Below, piece after piece: positions 9,358 to 18,275 of a stretch of 64,000 nt of DNA. This DNA comes from Thermoplasmata archaeon (GTDB lineage: Archaea > Thermoplasmatota > Thermoplasmata > Halarchaeoplasmatales > Halarchaeoplasmataceae): contig PUNK01000013.1 in assembly GCA_003552585.1 (NCBI GenBank), positions 1 through 64,000 on the forward strand, given 5' to 3'. The position numbers and the translations under genes were made by a program. Within the stretch, counting starts at the first letter, position 1; each line of letters opens with the position of its first letter. Under the pieces are notes generated by a model. That model saw nothing but the letters and a program-made list of their open reading frames with translations. It ran no database searches and was not told the DNA's origin.

Positions 9358-9789
9358 ATGTTTCAAACCGAGCTGATCGATATTTCATTCGTATTGAATT
9401 GCTTAATGGCTATCGGGATGGGGGGACTTATCGGCTTGGAGAGAGAACACAGACTTAAAGAGAAGGAAGTGATAGCTGGTGTTAGAACCTTCCCTCTGAC
9501 TGCCCTTTCCGGTGTAATCTTTTCATTCTTAGCAGCCAATGCTGGACTCGTCATACTTGAAGTAGGTTTAGCTATATTTGGCGGCTTTGCTCTGATATTA
9601 ACATTTCTAAAATTGGGAGTTCGAAGTATCGGGGTAACTACGCAGATCGCTTTTTACATGACGTTTCTGATAGGTGTAATGATAGAAAGAAATTATGCTT
9701 TAGAAGCCGTTTTCGTCACAGTACTTGTAACATCTCTATTATTAACAAAAAACAGATTGCACAAACTTGCAAAAGATATTGGGGAATGA
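9358..9789 (+). CDS. MgtC/SapB-family membrane protein
   Basis: Small integral membrane protein of 143 residues with four hydrophobic segments. The MgtC/SapB signature is present: G-G-L-I-G-L-E-R-E-H near residue 22 and A-G-V-R-T-F-P-L-T-A-L near residue 42. Family members relate to magnesium homeostasis or survival under low Mg2+, but the biochemical activity is unsettled. It corresponds to only the N-terminal half of the larger DUF4010 proteins. The ATG at 9358 is chosen over an upstream frame extension because the sequence before it is divergent promoter DNA. Confidence 0.8.
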   Translation: MFQTELIDISFVLNCLMAIGMGGLIGLEREHRLKEKEVIAGVRTFPLTALSGVIFSFLAANAGLVILEVGLAIFGGFALILTFLKLGVRSIGVTTQIAFYMTFLIGVMIERNYALEAVFVTVLVTSLLLTKNRLHKLAKDIGE

Positions 9790-9832
9790 ATATCCAATAT
9801 TTCTTTATACTCCCTATACATTAAAAACCGAG

Positions 9833-11065
9833 ATGGATTGCAAAGAGATGTTGAAAAAATCTAGATTACTCATAGAAAATGAACTATGTGATCATTGTTT
9901 GGGAAGAAACTTCGCTCAACTAGGACACGGTTTGAGCAACGATATACGGGGTAAATCTCTAAGGGTCGTCAGTGCTATGCAAGGTTCATCGAAAAATAGA
10001 AAAGATGTTACACCCGAGCCTGAAAATTGCTATGTATGTAGCAATCTTTTTCGGTGGTTAGAAGACTTTTCTAATCTTATAATAGAGGACCTACAGGGTC
10101 TTGAATTTGATTCATTTTTGGTGGGTACAAGGGTCGATCCAGAAATACAAGAGAGAGAGGAAGCTCTATGGGCTGAGATAGATATCAACACGGCCGAGCC
10201 GATAAAATCCGAACTCAACCGAGAGATTGGAAAAAGGATCGATAAAGAGATAGATGCCGAAGTAGACCTGGAAAGACCTGATGTCAAATGCATATTGGAC
10301 ACGAGATTTGATTTCGTAGAGCTTGAGATAGCACCACTTTTCATCTATGGAAGATACCGTAAACTCAGTAGAGGCATACCTCAAACTAGATGGGATTGCA
10401 GAGAATGTGGTGGCTCAGGGTGTGAACGATGTGAAGGTACTGGAAAGATGTACGATACCAGTGTTGAAGAGATAATCGGAGAACCTCTGATGGAAATGAC
10501 CGGTGGTTCTGACTATACATTTCACGGGATGGGGCGGGAAGACATAGACGCGTTGATGCTGGGTAATGGAAGGCCATTTGTTATGGAGATATCAGAACCT
10601 ATAAAAAGAACGATAGATCTTGATGAGTTGGTAAAAGAAGTTAAAATGAGTGGGTGTGTCGAAGTATTAAACTTATGTAAAAGTGAGAGAGAAAAAGTGG
10701 TAGAGATAAAGAATAAAAAGGTAGATAAAACATATAGGGTCAAGGTCACATTTGAGAAGGAAATAGAAAGGGCAAAACTTAAAAAGGTAATCGATTCTTT
10801 CAAGGATACTGAGATATCTCAAAAAACCCCTACCAGAGTGTTGCACCGACGTGCCAACAAGGTTAGGAAAAGGAAAATAATAGACATGATGCTGGAGGAA
10901 AACACTTCTCAGCATGCAGTCATATCCCTAACTTGCCAAGCGGGTACATATGTGAAAGAACTGGTGCATGGTGACCAAGGTAGAACTGAGCCAAGTATAA
11001 CAGGTCGTCTGGAAGTCGGAAGCGAGGTCCAAGAATTGGACGTGATTGAGATACACTATAGATAA
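9833..11065 (+). CDS. pus10: tRNA pseudouridine synthase Pus10
   Basis: Makes pseudouridine 54 and 55 in archaeal tRNAs, 410 residues. An N-terminal C4 zinc site is formed by C19/C22 and C66/C69. A THUMP-like region follows, then a glycine/cysteine-rich C-R-E-C-G-G-S-G-C-E-R-C-E-G-T-G insertion typical of Pus10. The catalytic Asp motif is G-R-E-D-I-D-A-L-M-L-G-N-G-R-P-F. The ATG at 9833 is chosen because a TATA-like TTCTTTATACTCC lies about 30 bases upstream and the MgtC gene ends at 9789. It heads a run Pus10-L21e-RpoF-DUF655. Confidence 0.95.
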   Translation: MDCKEMLKKSRLLIENELCDHCLGRNFAQLGHGLSNDIRGKSLRVVSAMQGSSKNRKDVTPEPENCYVCSNLFRWLEDFSNLIIEDLQGLEFDSFLVGTRVDPEIQEREEALWAEIDINTAEPIKSELNREIGKRIDKEIDAEVDLERPDVKCILDTRFDFVELEIAPLFIYGRYRKLSRGIPQTRWDCRECGGSGCERCEGTGKMYDTSVEEIIGEPLMEMTGGSDYTFHGMGREDIDALMLGNGRPFVMEISEPIKRTIDLDELVKEVKMSGCVEVLNLCKSEREKVVEIKNKKVDKTYRVKVTFEKEIERAKLKKVIDSFKDTEISQKTPTRVLHRRANKVRKRKIIDMMLEENTSQHAVISLTCQAGTYVKELVHGDQGRTEPSITGRLEVGSEVQELDVIEIHYR

Positions 11066-11081
11066 ACGAGATGTGGTATAT

Positions 11082-11372
11082 ATGAAGAAATCCAAAGGGA
11101 CCCGTCAAGGAACAAGGAAGATACTCCGTAAGAAACCCCGTGAGAAAGGTAGAATACCACTCACAAGGGCATTACAAGAGTTTGGAGAAGGTGAAAAGGC
11201 TCGTATCGTCATAGAGCCAAGCGTCCACAAGGGTCAACCCCACCGAAGGTTCCATGGAAAAACAGGAATAATTCAAGGAAAACAAGGAAAAGCTTTCGTG
11301 ATGAAAGTTAGAGATGGCAAAATGGAGAAACAGTTGATAGTTAGACCTGAACATCTCAGGACTGTAGGATAG
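11082..11372 (+). CDS. rpl21e: Ribosomal protein L21e
   Basis: Large-subunit protein found only in archaea and eukaryotes, 96 residues, basic. Recognised by S-K-G-T-R-Q-G-T-R at the N-terminus and H-R-R-F-H-G-K-T-G in the SH3-like domain. The ATG at 11082 follows the Pus10 stop by 16 bases. It belongs to the conserved archaeal cluster L21e-RpoF-DUF655. Confidence 0.97.
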   Translation: MKKSKGTRQGTRKILRKKPREKGRIPLTRALQEFGEGEKARIVIEPSVHKGQPHRRFHGKTGIIQGKQGKAFVMKVRDGKMEKQLIVRPEHLRTVG

Positions 11373-11383
11373 AGGTAATTCAA

Positions 11384-11713
11384 ATGGGAGAAAAAGGTTC
11401 TAGATATTTGACTCTAGCTGAAGTAAAAGAACTGCTTCAAGAAAAGGCAGAGGAAAGAGAGCTATCTTACGAACAGAGTCTTTCCCTTTCACATGCTGAA
11501 AAATTCGTCAAGTTACCCTCAGAAGAAACAAAAGAACTCGTTTCCGAGCTATTGGAAAAATTCGACTTCATGGGTGAACCTCTTGCCTATAAATTAGGGG
11601 ATATCTTACCTCTAGATGATGCGGGTATAAAAGCTGTCTTTTCAAAAGATAGGTATACCCCATCGAAAGAGGATTGCGATGAAATAATCAAAACGATAAA
11701 AAAATATCTTTGA
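11384..11713 (+). CDS. rpoF: DNA-directed RNA polymerase subunit F (Rpb4-like)
   Basis: Forms the stalk of archaeal RNA polymerase together with subunit E (Rpb7), 109 residues. The sequence is largely helical with the HRDC-like C-terminus (V-F-S-K-D-R-Y-T-P-S-K-E-D). Identification rests on this and on the position between L21e and DUF655, the standard archaeal order. AGAGGTAATTCAA precedes the ATG. Confidence 0.93.
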   Translation: MGEKGSRYLTLAEVKELLQEKAEERELSYEQSLSLSHAEKFVKLPSEETKELVSELLEKFDFMGEPLAYKLGDILPLDDAGIKAVFSKDRYTPSKEDCDEIIKTIKKYL

Positions 11714-11726
11714 GAGGGATGAAAAA

Positions 11727-12275
11727 ATGGAAGATTACGCGTATGTACTGGATTACTTACCTGACGGAAGACCCAGCGACAGAGGATATAAGCATGAACC
11801 TTTAGTATTGGCACTTGGAGAAGATGAGTTCAAACTATTTGAATTGATTCCTAAAAAGAATTCATCGATCATAGTTGGGGATAGGGTATATATTGGTAAA
11901 GATCTAGACAAACGTGAGAAGATAAGACATGTTAAAAGGAGGATAGGATGGGAGGAGCTAACCCATGCTGCACAAAGTGAGGTTCCTTATGTAATAGATA
12001 ACATCATAGATAACAAAGAAAAAAAGTTCATAGAATTCTTTAACATCGCAAGGCCGATCACGAAAAGATTACATATGCTTCAACTATTACCTGGTGTTGG
12101 AAAGAAAAAAATGGAAGCTACGATCTCCGAAAAAAGAAAAGAACCATTTAAAGATTTTGAAGATTTGAAAGAAAGAGTACCTGTACTTCATAAACCTAAA
12201 AAGCTCTTGAAGGAAAGGATATTGAATGAATTAAAGGACCCTGATATAAAATACAAGATCTGGGTCGCCGAATGA
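11727..12275 (+). CDS. DUF655 family protein (OB-like plus helix-hairpin-helix)
   Basis: Conserved archaeal protein of 182 residues, probably nucleic-acid binding. Residues 1-75 include Y-V-L-D-Y-L-P-D-G-R-P and an OB-like strand region. Residues 110-160 hold a helix-hairpin-helix (L-L-P-G-V-G-K-K-K-M). The exact role is unknown; constant linkage to RpoF and L21e points to ribosome assembly or RNA metabolism. GAGGGATGAAAAA supplies the ribosome site. Confidence 0.92.
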   Translation: MEDYAYVLDYLPDGRPSDRGYKHEPLVLALGEDEFKLFELIPKKNSSIIVGDRVYIGKDLDKREKIRHVKRRIGWEELTHAAQSEVPYVIDNIIDNKEKKFIEFFNIARPITKRLHMLQLLPGVGKKKMEATISEKRKEPFKDFEDLKERVPVLHKPKKLLKERILNELKDPDIKYKIWVAE

Positions 12276-12448
12276 AAAGGTGTATAGAAGTGATAGAAGG
12301 ATTAGATATAAAAGGTATAAGTCCCCCTCTTGAAGAAGATTACCTTAGGCTTTTCTTCCTCTTCGATTCTCTCGTTGAAGAGAATGGATTTGAAAGTAAT
12401 GCTGCGGTCGAATTATTTCAGAGGATACAAAAAGAAACTCTACAATAG
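12272..12448 (+). CDS. Small hypothetical protein (58 aa) coupled to DUF655
   Basis: The reading frame begins with an ATG overlapping the DUF655 stop (ATGA) and codes for 58 residues, acidic and helix-rich, with L-R-L-F-F-L-F-D-S-L in the middle and no cysteine motif. I do not recognise a family. In most archaea the next gene after DUF655 is the rRNA dimethyltransferase KsgA; this peptide shows no resemblance to it. The four-base overlap and correct strand make translation plausible. Confidence 0.5.
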   Translation: MKRCIEVIEGLDIKGISPPLEEDYLRLFFLFDSLVEENGFESNAAVELFQRIQKETLQ

Positions 12449-12453
12449 ATATC

Positions 12454-12472
12454 TTAATTTTTTATAACAAAA
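12454..12472 (+). promoter_or_regulatory. TATA-like element shared with the archaeosortase promoter
   Basis: The 19 bases TTAATTTTTTATAACAAAA occur here and again, identically, at 21332-21350. Here the HTH gene starts about 70 bases downstream, and there the archaeosortase gene about 55 bases downstream. Related TTTATAACA boxes stand at 18208 and 20295 before the two exported-protein genes. It may be a strong TATA/initiator or part of a T-rich terminator. Confidence 0.4.
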
Positions 12473-12535
12473 GCGGATAATTAGAAAATCATATATAGTA
12501 GTAGTTTAATATAACATATTACAATAGGTGATAAT

Positions 12536-12907
12536 ATGGTAAAGAATAGCTTATCAAAAGAGCAGAAAGAGTTAATCGATAGACTGATGGATGCAGGTAT
12601 CCAGAAGAATACAGCGAAGACTTTAGTTTTCGTGGCTGGTAGGGAGGAGACAAAAAGTAGAGAAATCGAAAATGTTACAGGATTAAGACAACCAGAAGTT
12701 TCGATAGCGATCCAGGAGTTAAGAGAAAGAGATTGGGTCACAAAAAGGGATATCAAAAAGGAAGGTAAGGGAAGACCAGTACATGGTTACCGATTGAACA
12801 AGGACATGAATGTTGTAATAAATGAGATAGAGGAAAAGGAAAGAGAAAGGATAAATGAGATAGAACAGAATTTAAAGCTAGTCAAAAAGCTTGCGAGCTC
12901 TATATAG
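12536..12907 (+). CDS. Winged-helix transcriptional regulator
   Basis: Predicted DNA-binding protein of 123 residues. The wHTH spans about residues 20-85 (T-K-S-R-E-I-E-N-V-T-G-L-R-Q-P-E-V-S-I-A-I), with a wing containing G-K-G-R-P-V-H-G-Y, and a C-terminal coiled coil (residues 88-118) is probably for dimerisation. It resembles archaeal ArsR/TrmB-like small regulators, with no effector domain. AGGTGATAAT precedes the ATG. Its target is unknown; the convergent neighbour is rpiA, overlapping by eight bases. Confidence 0.85.
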   Translation: MVKNSLSKEQKELIDRLMDAGIQKNTAKTLVFVAGREETKSREIENVTGLRQPEVSIAIQELRERDWVTKRDIKKEGKGRPVHGYRLNKDMNVVINEIEEKERERINEIEQNLKLVKKLASSI

Positions 12908-13592
12908 ACGAATTTATCTCCCTAACTCCGTCTTCCTCACCGATGATTACCTTGTCAGCCATGTCGATGAAAAGTCCGTTCTCGACAACCGTAGGTATAG
13001 CATTCAATTGGATTGATAGTTCTTTTGGATTATCTATACCATCGAACATGCAATCGGCGATATAATTACCATTATCAGTTTTGAAAATACCTGAATTATG
13101 CATCCTGAGATTTGCGCTGCATGATAAGCTTTCCACCATCCTGATGGTAGCCCCGTGCCAAAATGGTATTATTTCAACTGGAAGCTGAAAATGAACACCC
13201 AGCTTGTCTACCATCTTTGAAGGATCAACCACGATTATCATCTTTTTGCTATGCTTGGCAACAAATTTCTCCCTCAAAAGGGCCCCACCTCCACCTTTAA
13301 TTAGATTTAGTTCGGGATCAACTCTATCAGCGCCATCTATGGTGATCTCTATTTCCCCATATTCTTCAAGGGTACTCAAAGGGATCCCTAGATCGGATGC
13401 GGTCCTTTCAGTATCTTTAGAAGTGGGGATACCTATTACCTCGATGTTCTCGTTATTTATCCTGCTAGCTAGAGCCTCTATAGCATGTTTTGTAGTTGAA
13501 CCGGTCCCTAAACCTACAACCATACCATCTTCTATGTAAGATGCTGCTTTTATTCCCGCATTCCTCTTTTCTTTTAACATTGTAAATGGCAT
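12900..13592 (-). CDS. rpiA: Ribose-5-phosphate isomerase A
   Basis: Interconverts ribose 5-phosphate and ribulose 5-phosphate, 230 residues. Family motifs visible are G-L-G-T-G-S-T-T (substrate phosphate), D-G-A-D-R-V-D-P (catalytic Asp) and L-I-K-G-G-G-G-A-L-L-R-E-K. It links the ribulose 5-phosphate made by the HPS/PHI route encoded at 31-34 kb to nucleotide synthesis. It is divergent from L40e. Confidence 0.97.
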   Translation of the reverse strand: MPFTMLKEKRNAGIKAASYIEDGMVVGLGTGSTTKHAIEALASRINNENIEVIGIPTSKDTERTASDLGIPLSTLEEYGEIEITIDGADRVDPELNLIKGGGGALLREKFVAKHSKKMIIVVDPSKMVDKLGVHFQLPVEIIPFWHGATIRMVESLSCSANLRMHNSGIFKTDNGNYIADCMFDGIDNPKELSIQLNAIPTVVENGLFIDMADKVIIGEEDGVREINSSI

Positions 13593-13683
13593 AAGACCGC
13601 ATAATATTTAGAATATACGGATTACCAACCTAATGATTTAAATATCACTAGACGCTCATGCGCCCACAACACGGTGTATTAAG

Positions 13684-13833
13684 ATGGCAAGATTTCCTGA
13701 AGCCGAAAGACGTTTACTACAAAAAAAGATATGCATGAGCTGCTCCGCAAACAACCCAGTAAGAGCTAAACTGTGCAGGAAGTGTGGCGGAAAAAGACTC
13801 AGGATGAAGGCCAAAGAGAGTCGTAGACTTTAA
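13684..13833 (+). CDS. rpl40e: Ribosomal protein L40e
   Basis: Short basic zinc protein of the large subunit, 49 residues. The C4 zinc site is C-M-S-C and C-R-K-C-G-G, followed by the [10 protein letters not shown] tail. It starts with ATG at 13684. An AT-rich box ATTTAAATATC at about 13636-13646 is a plausible TATA element. In archaea and eukaryotes this protein is the one fused to ubiquitin in some eukaryotes; no fusion here. Confidence 0.95.
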   Translation: MARFPEAERRLLQKKICMSCSANNPVRAKLCRKCGGKRLRMKAKESRRL

Positions 13834-13839
13834 AACTGT

Positions 13840-16101
13840 TCACTCTTCTTTTGAAGGGCAATCCATATTGGGACAGAGTTCCCAAGGCTTTTTTCCTTTG
13901 GAGATGACTTTGATAATAGGTGATGAACACTCTGAGCATTTATCGCCCTCATGGATTACTTTCCCCCATTGTGGCAAAGGGTAAGTTTTTTTGCAATCGG
14001 GATATTTAGAACATCCCAAGAATCGCTTTCCTCTATAGGAGCGCATCTCTACAATATCTCCTCCACACTCAGGGCATTCTCCTCGGTACCTCTTATCTCG
14101 TGAATATTTACAGTTGAGATCTACGCAAAGTTCCTCTGTATCACCTTTATGAAAAACTATAATTTTTGGTGCACCGCATTCGGGACACGATTTATTGGCA
14201 GGTTTAACATTGCCTGCCCGTGGGATCCGATAGGTGTTGGTACAATCAGGATAGTTAGTGCAGCCGACGAACCTTCCTTTCTTAGATTTTTTTACAACCA
14301 ATGTTCCACCACACTTGGAACATCTACCAACAGCGTTTTGAGATCTGAGAGATTTTTTCAAATCTCCTCTTATCTCCTCTTTTTCTTTCTTAAGGGTAGC
14401 CATGACCTCTTCGAGCATCTCTTTTGACTCATCGACAACTTCGCCCTGTTCTAGCACCCCCTCGGCTATCTTTTCCATATCCTTCTCCAAAGTACTGGTC
14501 ATTTCGGGTCTGGTGACCGTTTCAGCATGATCCTGCAAAGTCTTTATCACTGCTTTGCCTGAGTGGGTCGGACGAGGGACCTTCCCAGAGACAAAACCCC
14601 TGTCATATAACTTCTGTATTATCTGATGTCTAGTGCTCTTTGTGCCGAGTCCAAGTTTCTCCATTTCTCTTATTAATTTTCCTTGATTATATCTTCGAGG
14701 CGGTTTTGTTTCATCCTCACTGAGTTCGATTTCTTTTATTTCAACGGATTCTCCTACTTCCAAAGCAGGAATGTCGCTTTCCTTAGGTCTATAATAGGGA
14801 TAGTATTTTAACCAACCTTCTTTAACAACCTTGTACCCTGAACCTTCAAAGAGCTCCCCCTCTATATCGAATTCTGCTTTCCTGGTGATCGCTTTACCTG
14901 CAGGAGCTACTGTAACTAAAAATCGCCTGAGTATCATTTCGTATACTTTCCATCTCCTGCCTTTAAGATCACTTCGGGAGGCGGCTTTGATCGGGTAAAT
15001 AGGAGGATGGTCGGTCGTTTCTTTTTTACCTCTAGTTGCACGTATCTTTTTCTGTGACAGTATCTCATCTATTTCTTCAGTCAATTCAGATGAGCGTAAC
15101 TTTTCAAGATGCTTCCGAAGGTTTAAGGATCGTGGGTAGACCGTGTTTTCCGTACGAGGATAAGATATCCATCCTGCGGTGTAAAGATCCTCAGCAGTTT
15201 TCATAGCTTGGGCGGGGGATAGGTCTAATTTCGTCGCATCTGATAAGAACTGGGTGGTGTTAAAAGGGGGCCACGGCCATATCTTTTTTTCCTCTTCCAC
15301 AAAATCGGTTGTTTCAGCTAGTTCTGCTTCCTCAACCTTTTGATAGATCTTCTCAGCTCTCTCGGGATCCCATATTTTATCCTCTTCGTGGCGAGTTCTG
15401 AATTCGATCTCTTTTTCAAGCAAAGCTTCCAAATACCAGTAAGGTTCTGGTTCAAAATTCTCTATCTCTATTTCCCGATCGACTATTAATGCAAGTGCGG
15501 GACTCTGAACCCTACCTGCGGATATGAAATTTTTTCCATACTGTCCAGAGGTCTTCGAAAGAAAACGAGTCAAGACAGCACCCCAGGCCAGGTCAACGAC
15601 CTGCCGGGGTTCTGCAGATTTGGCCAGTTTGACATCGATATCCTGTAAGTTTGAAAATGCCTCTTCAATTTCATATTTAGATAGAGAGCTAAAACGGGCT
15701 CTTTTTATTTCTATCTCGGGTTTCTTCTGGCGTATGAGCTCTACAGCCTCCATCCCTATCAACTCGCCTTCTCTATCAAAATCGGTGGCAATTATAAGTT
15801 TCTCAACTTCATTTAACATATTTCCTATGAGATTAGCGATCCTTTTTGCAGTAACTTCCTTTTTAGGTTGAACCCGGATCAACTCTTCTTCATCTACACT
15901 GCTCCAATCGTTATATTCATCAGGATAATCGACCTCGACTATATGTCCTCTCAAACCTACAACAGTGAATTCTTCACCGTTCCTTTTGAACCGGTAATAG
16001 GGAACTCGGGAATAATAATGCTTCTTCTGACCACCATCAGACAAGAGATAAGCTATACGGGATGCAGCACTGTTCTTCTCGCAAATGACCAATACGCTCA
16101 T
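13840..16101 (-). CDS. topA: DNA topoisomerase I (type IA) with four zinc fingers
   Basis: Relaxes negative supercoils by breaking one strand, 753 residues. The Toprim domain has V-I-C-E-K-N and D-F-D-R-E-G-E (residues 107-113). The nucleophile is Y314 in W-I-S-Y-P-R-T-E-N-T. The C-terminus carries four C4 fingers (starting C-S-K-C-G-G, C-P-E-C-G-A, C-P-E-C-G-G and C-S-E-C-S-S). No helicase domain is attached, so this is not reverse gyrase. The gene follows the membrane propeller gene by 23 bases on the same strand. Confidence 0.97.
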   Translation of the reverse strand: MSVLVICEKNSAASRIAYLLSDGGQKKHYYSRVPYYRFKRNGEEFTVVGLRGHIVEVDYPDEYNDWSSVDEEELIRVQPKKEVTAKRIANLIGNMLNEVEKLIIATDFDREGELIGMEAVELIRQKKPEIEIKRARFSSLSKYEIEEAFSNLQDIDVKLAKSAEPRQVVDLAWGAVLTRFLSKTSGQYGKNFISAGRVQSPALALIVDREIEIENFEPEPYWYLEALLEKEIEFRTRHEEDKIWDPERAEKIYQKVEEAELAETTDFVEEEKKIWPWPPFNTTQFLSDATKLDLSPAQAMKTAEDLYTAGWISYPRTENTVYPRSLNLRKHLEKLRSSELTEEIDEILSQKKIRATRGKKETTDHPPIYPIKAASRSDLKGRRWKVYEMILRRFLVTVAPAGKAITRKAEFDIEGELFEGSGYKVVKEGWLKYYPYYRPKESDIPALEVGESVEIKEIELSEDETKPPRRYNQGKLIREMEKLGLGTKSTRHQIIQKLYDRGFVSGKVPRPTHSGKAVIKTLQDHAETVTRPEMTSTLEKDMEKIAEGVLEQGEVVDESKEMLEEVMATLKKEKEEIRGDLKKSLRSQNAVGRCSKCGGTLVVKKSKKGRFVGCTNYPDCTNTYRIPRAGNVKPANKSCPECGAPKIIVFHKGDTEELCVDLNCKYSRDKRYRGECPECGGDIVEMRSYRGKRFLGCSKYPDCKKTYPLPQWGKVIHEGDKCSECSSPIIKVISKGKKPWELCPNMDCPSKEE

Positions 16102-16124
16102 GAAAGCGTTTCACGAGGAACATC

Positions 16125-18125
16125 TTATTTAATATTTCCGTGCTCTTCGTTTTCTTCGGATCCGAAAAAAAATCCGAGGTGATAAATTAGGAGAATTATT
16201 GATATGAAAAACAAAGTTATCAATATCCCATATATAAGTAAATACAATGACCGATCTTCATCATCAGAAGATACATCATCAAATATATCGTCCTCCGGTG
16301 ACACCGCTCTTATGCTCACTTCATCACTAGAAGTTGTATGGCCATCCATGTCCTCTACTTCTGCATAGGCCGTTTTATTTCCCTCAGACATCTCTGGGGA
16401 GTAGGTAATTTCAAATACAAATTGATCGGGTTCTCGAAAGCCCATATAAAAGTAGTCATCCGACAGATTGAAATTTTCGATATATAATCGTACTCCGTTA
16501 GAGGGTATCCTTTCTGGAGCATCTACTTCCACCATAAAATAAAGGGTTTTATTTTCCTCAAGCAAGAAAGTGACGTTTGAATTTAAATCCTCGGGATCAG
16601 TTCCCACACCAAAGTAAGTTATTTCTACAGGCGGATGAGTAAGATATACAACGAGTTCTTCTCCTTCTCCCTTCCTTCCTCCCTCATCTTCTGCAACGAC
16701 TCGTAAGTTTATTCGATCTACTGTCAAATCGGGGTATATTGTTATATTTACATGGTGCCTATCACTTGGTGACGGTTCCATCAGAAAATCACCAAGAATA
16801 TCGGTCTCAAGTCTAACTTCTTTCAGGTCATCATCTGTGTCCAATATCTCTGCCTCAACCTCGATGTAAGCTCCCTCTTCTAAGGTCACATTGGCCGTAT
16901 TTCCTTCCTCTCCGGTATGACTTCTCAGAAAGGAGCTTAGAATCTCGGGTGTATGGGGCTCATCATAGGTATAATATATATCATATTGATAGTCCAAGTT
17001 GGGATGGTCAGAATGGTGTCGTTCTTCCCATACTATTCTATTCCTATATATGGCTGTATTCCGGGCATAGACCACACCAGGTGGATCATCTTCTTGTAAC
17101 TCAACAGAGGCAACTCGAGTTTTTGTTTCTTCGTGTATATTGTACATCCAAATCGAGTCACGTCTTTCCTCATTCCTATCTCTTTCCTGAAAGACCACTC
17201 TTCCAGCAAAAATCATCGGACTTTCTTCACTGGTCGATTCTGCAGATACAATCAATCTTTCCGAACCAATTCTCTTCATCATTATATTATTTGTATCATT
17301 AGAATATTCTGTCCAAACTACTACGTCATCGTAAATGCTCGGTGAGTGCTGATTTATAGGCTCATCCGCTACCGGGGATTCAGCTGGATCTTCGGGGCCC
17401 AGGTATCCCTTTTTGTAATATGGGGTACCATCTTCTGATTCCATGCTAAGATCATAGGTGTAAATGTCCCCTGTAAAACGTCCTTGTCGATAATCAGTCC
17501 AGACCACTCTGTCCCCGTATATATCTGGATTCCTTTGCATAACAGGGAGTTCGTTGTCCTTAAAAGCGGATATCTCGTAGATCTCATCTTCAGTCATATC
17601 ATACATGTATATATCGCCATAACTGTTGTCCCTGTAATCCTCCCAAACTATCCTCCCTCCGTGTATCCTTGGTCTTTTCTGTGGGTCATCGGTATCATCT
17701 ATCCGCTCTGGGATTGGTTGCTCTTCACTTATATCAATCATGTAAATTACCGGTTCACCGTGACGGTAGTCTTCCCAAACCACATGGTTTTCCCATATAT
17801 CAGGATTGGCCTGGCTCGATTCGTTATCTGTCAATGCAGCTCCCTCTCCTGTGGTCAGGTTGTACATATATATGTTGGAATTTCGGGTCCCTGGACTCGC
17901 CCCCGAGCCATAAGGGTCTTCGCGGTAATCCTCCCACACCACGATATCCCCCCAGATCGCTGGGTTGATCTGCCAGGTTCCGTTTTCTGACAAGTTCTCG
18001 TTATTTTGAGAGTATGTCTCAGGAATAGTAAAATTTTGACTCTGAACTGGTGTAAAAACTGTTAGACATGAAATTAATAACAAAAGGGTTAAAATCAATG
18101 ACACCTCTCTTGTTTTACAAGACAT
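16125..18125 (-). CDS. Exported beta-propeller (TolB/PD40-like) protein with C-terminal membrane anchor
   Basis: Surface protein of 666 residues. A signal peptide covers residues 1-29 (L-I-L-T-L-L-L-L-I-S-C). At least six propeller blades follow to about residue 370, each with the pattern N-P-x-I-x-G-x-x-V-V-W-x-D-Y-R followed by D-I-Y-x-Y-D-L. Ig-like domains fill about 385-610, then an acidic linker and one TM segment (about 630-655) with a short cytoplasmic tail. Propellers of this type bind other surface proteins or glycans; the ligand is unknown. It opens the surface-protein island that continues on the other strand. Confidence 0.88.
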   Translation of the reverse strand: MSCKTREVSLILTLLLLISCLTVFTPVQSQNFTIPETYSQNNENLSENGTWQINPAIWGDIVVWEDYREDPYGSGASPGTRNSNIYMYNLTTGEGAALTDNESSQANPDIWENHVVWEDYRHGEPVIYMIDISEEQPIPERIDDTDDPQKRPRIHGGRIVWEDYRDNSYGDIYMYDMTEDEIYEISAFKDNELPVMQRNPDIYGDRVVWTDYRQGRFTGDIYTYDLSMESEDGTPYYKKGYLGPEDPAESPVADEPINQHSPSIYDDVVVWTEYSNDTNNIMMKRIGSERLIVSAESTSEESPMIFAGRVVFQERDRNEERRDSIWMYNIHEETKTRVASVELQEDDPPGVVYARNTAIYRNRIVWEERHHSDHPNLDYQYDIYYTYDEPHTPEILSSFLRSHTGEEGNTANVTLEEGAYIEVEAEILDTDDDLKEVRLETDILGDFLMEPSPSDRHHVNITIYPDLTVDRINLRVVAEDEGGRKGEGEELVVYLTHPPVEITYFGVGTDPEDLNSNVTFLLEENKTLYFMVEVDAPERIPSNGVRLYIENFNLSDDYFYMGFREPDQFVFEITYSPEMSEGNKTAYAEVEDMDGHTTSSDEVSIRAVSPEDDIFDDVSSDDEDRSLYLLIYGILITLFFISIILLIYHLGFFFGSEENEEHGNIK

Positions 18126-18205
18126 CTTCCTTATACACGTTAAACTCTTGATAAGTATTTTTCCTATATTTCCTTATAAAGGTTTTCAAGGATTGTGTCA
18201 AAAAC

Positions 18206-18215
18206 TTTTTATAAC
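18206..18215 (+). promoter_or_regulatory. TATA-like box before the exported repeat protein
   Basis: TTTTTATAAC lies about 62-71 bases before the ATG at 18276, predicting a transcript start near 18237 and a leader of about 40 bases. The leader carries a strong ribosome site, GGAGGA at 18262-18267, eight bases before the ATG. Confidence 0.55.
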
Positions 18216-18275
18216 ATTCATATCTTTCTTCAAGTCAACATGCATTTTTAAGATAAAACATGGAGGAGAAAAATA

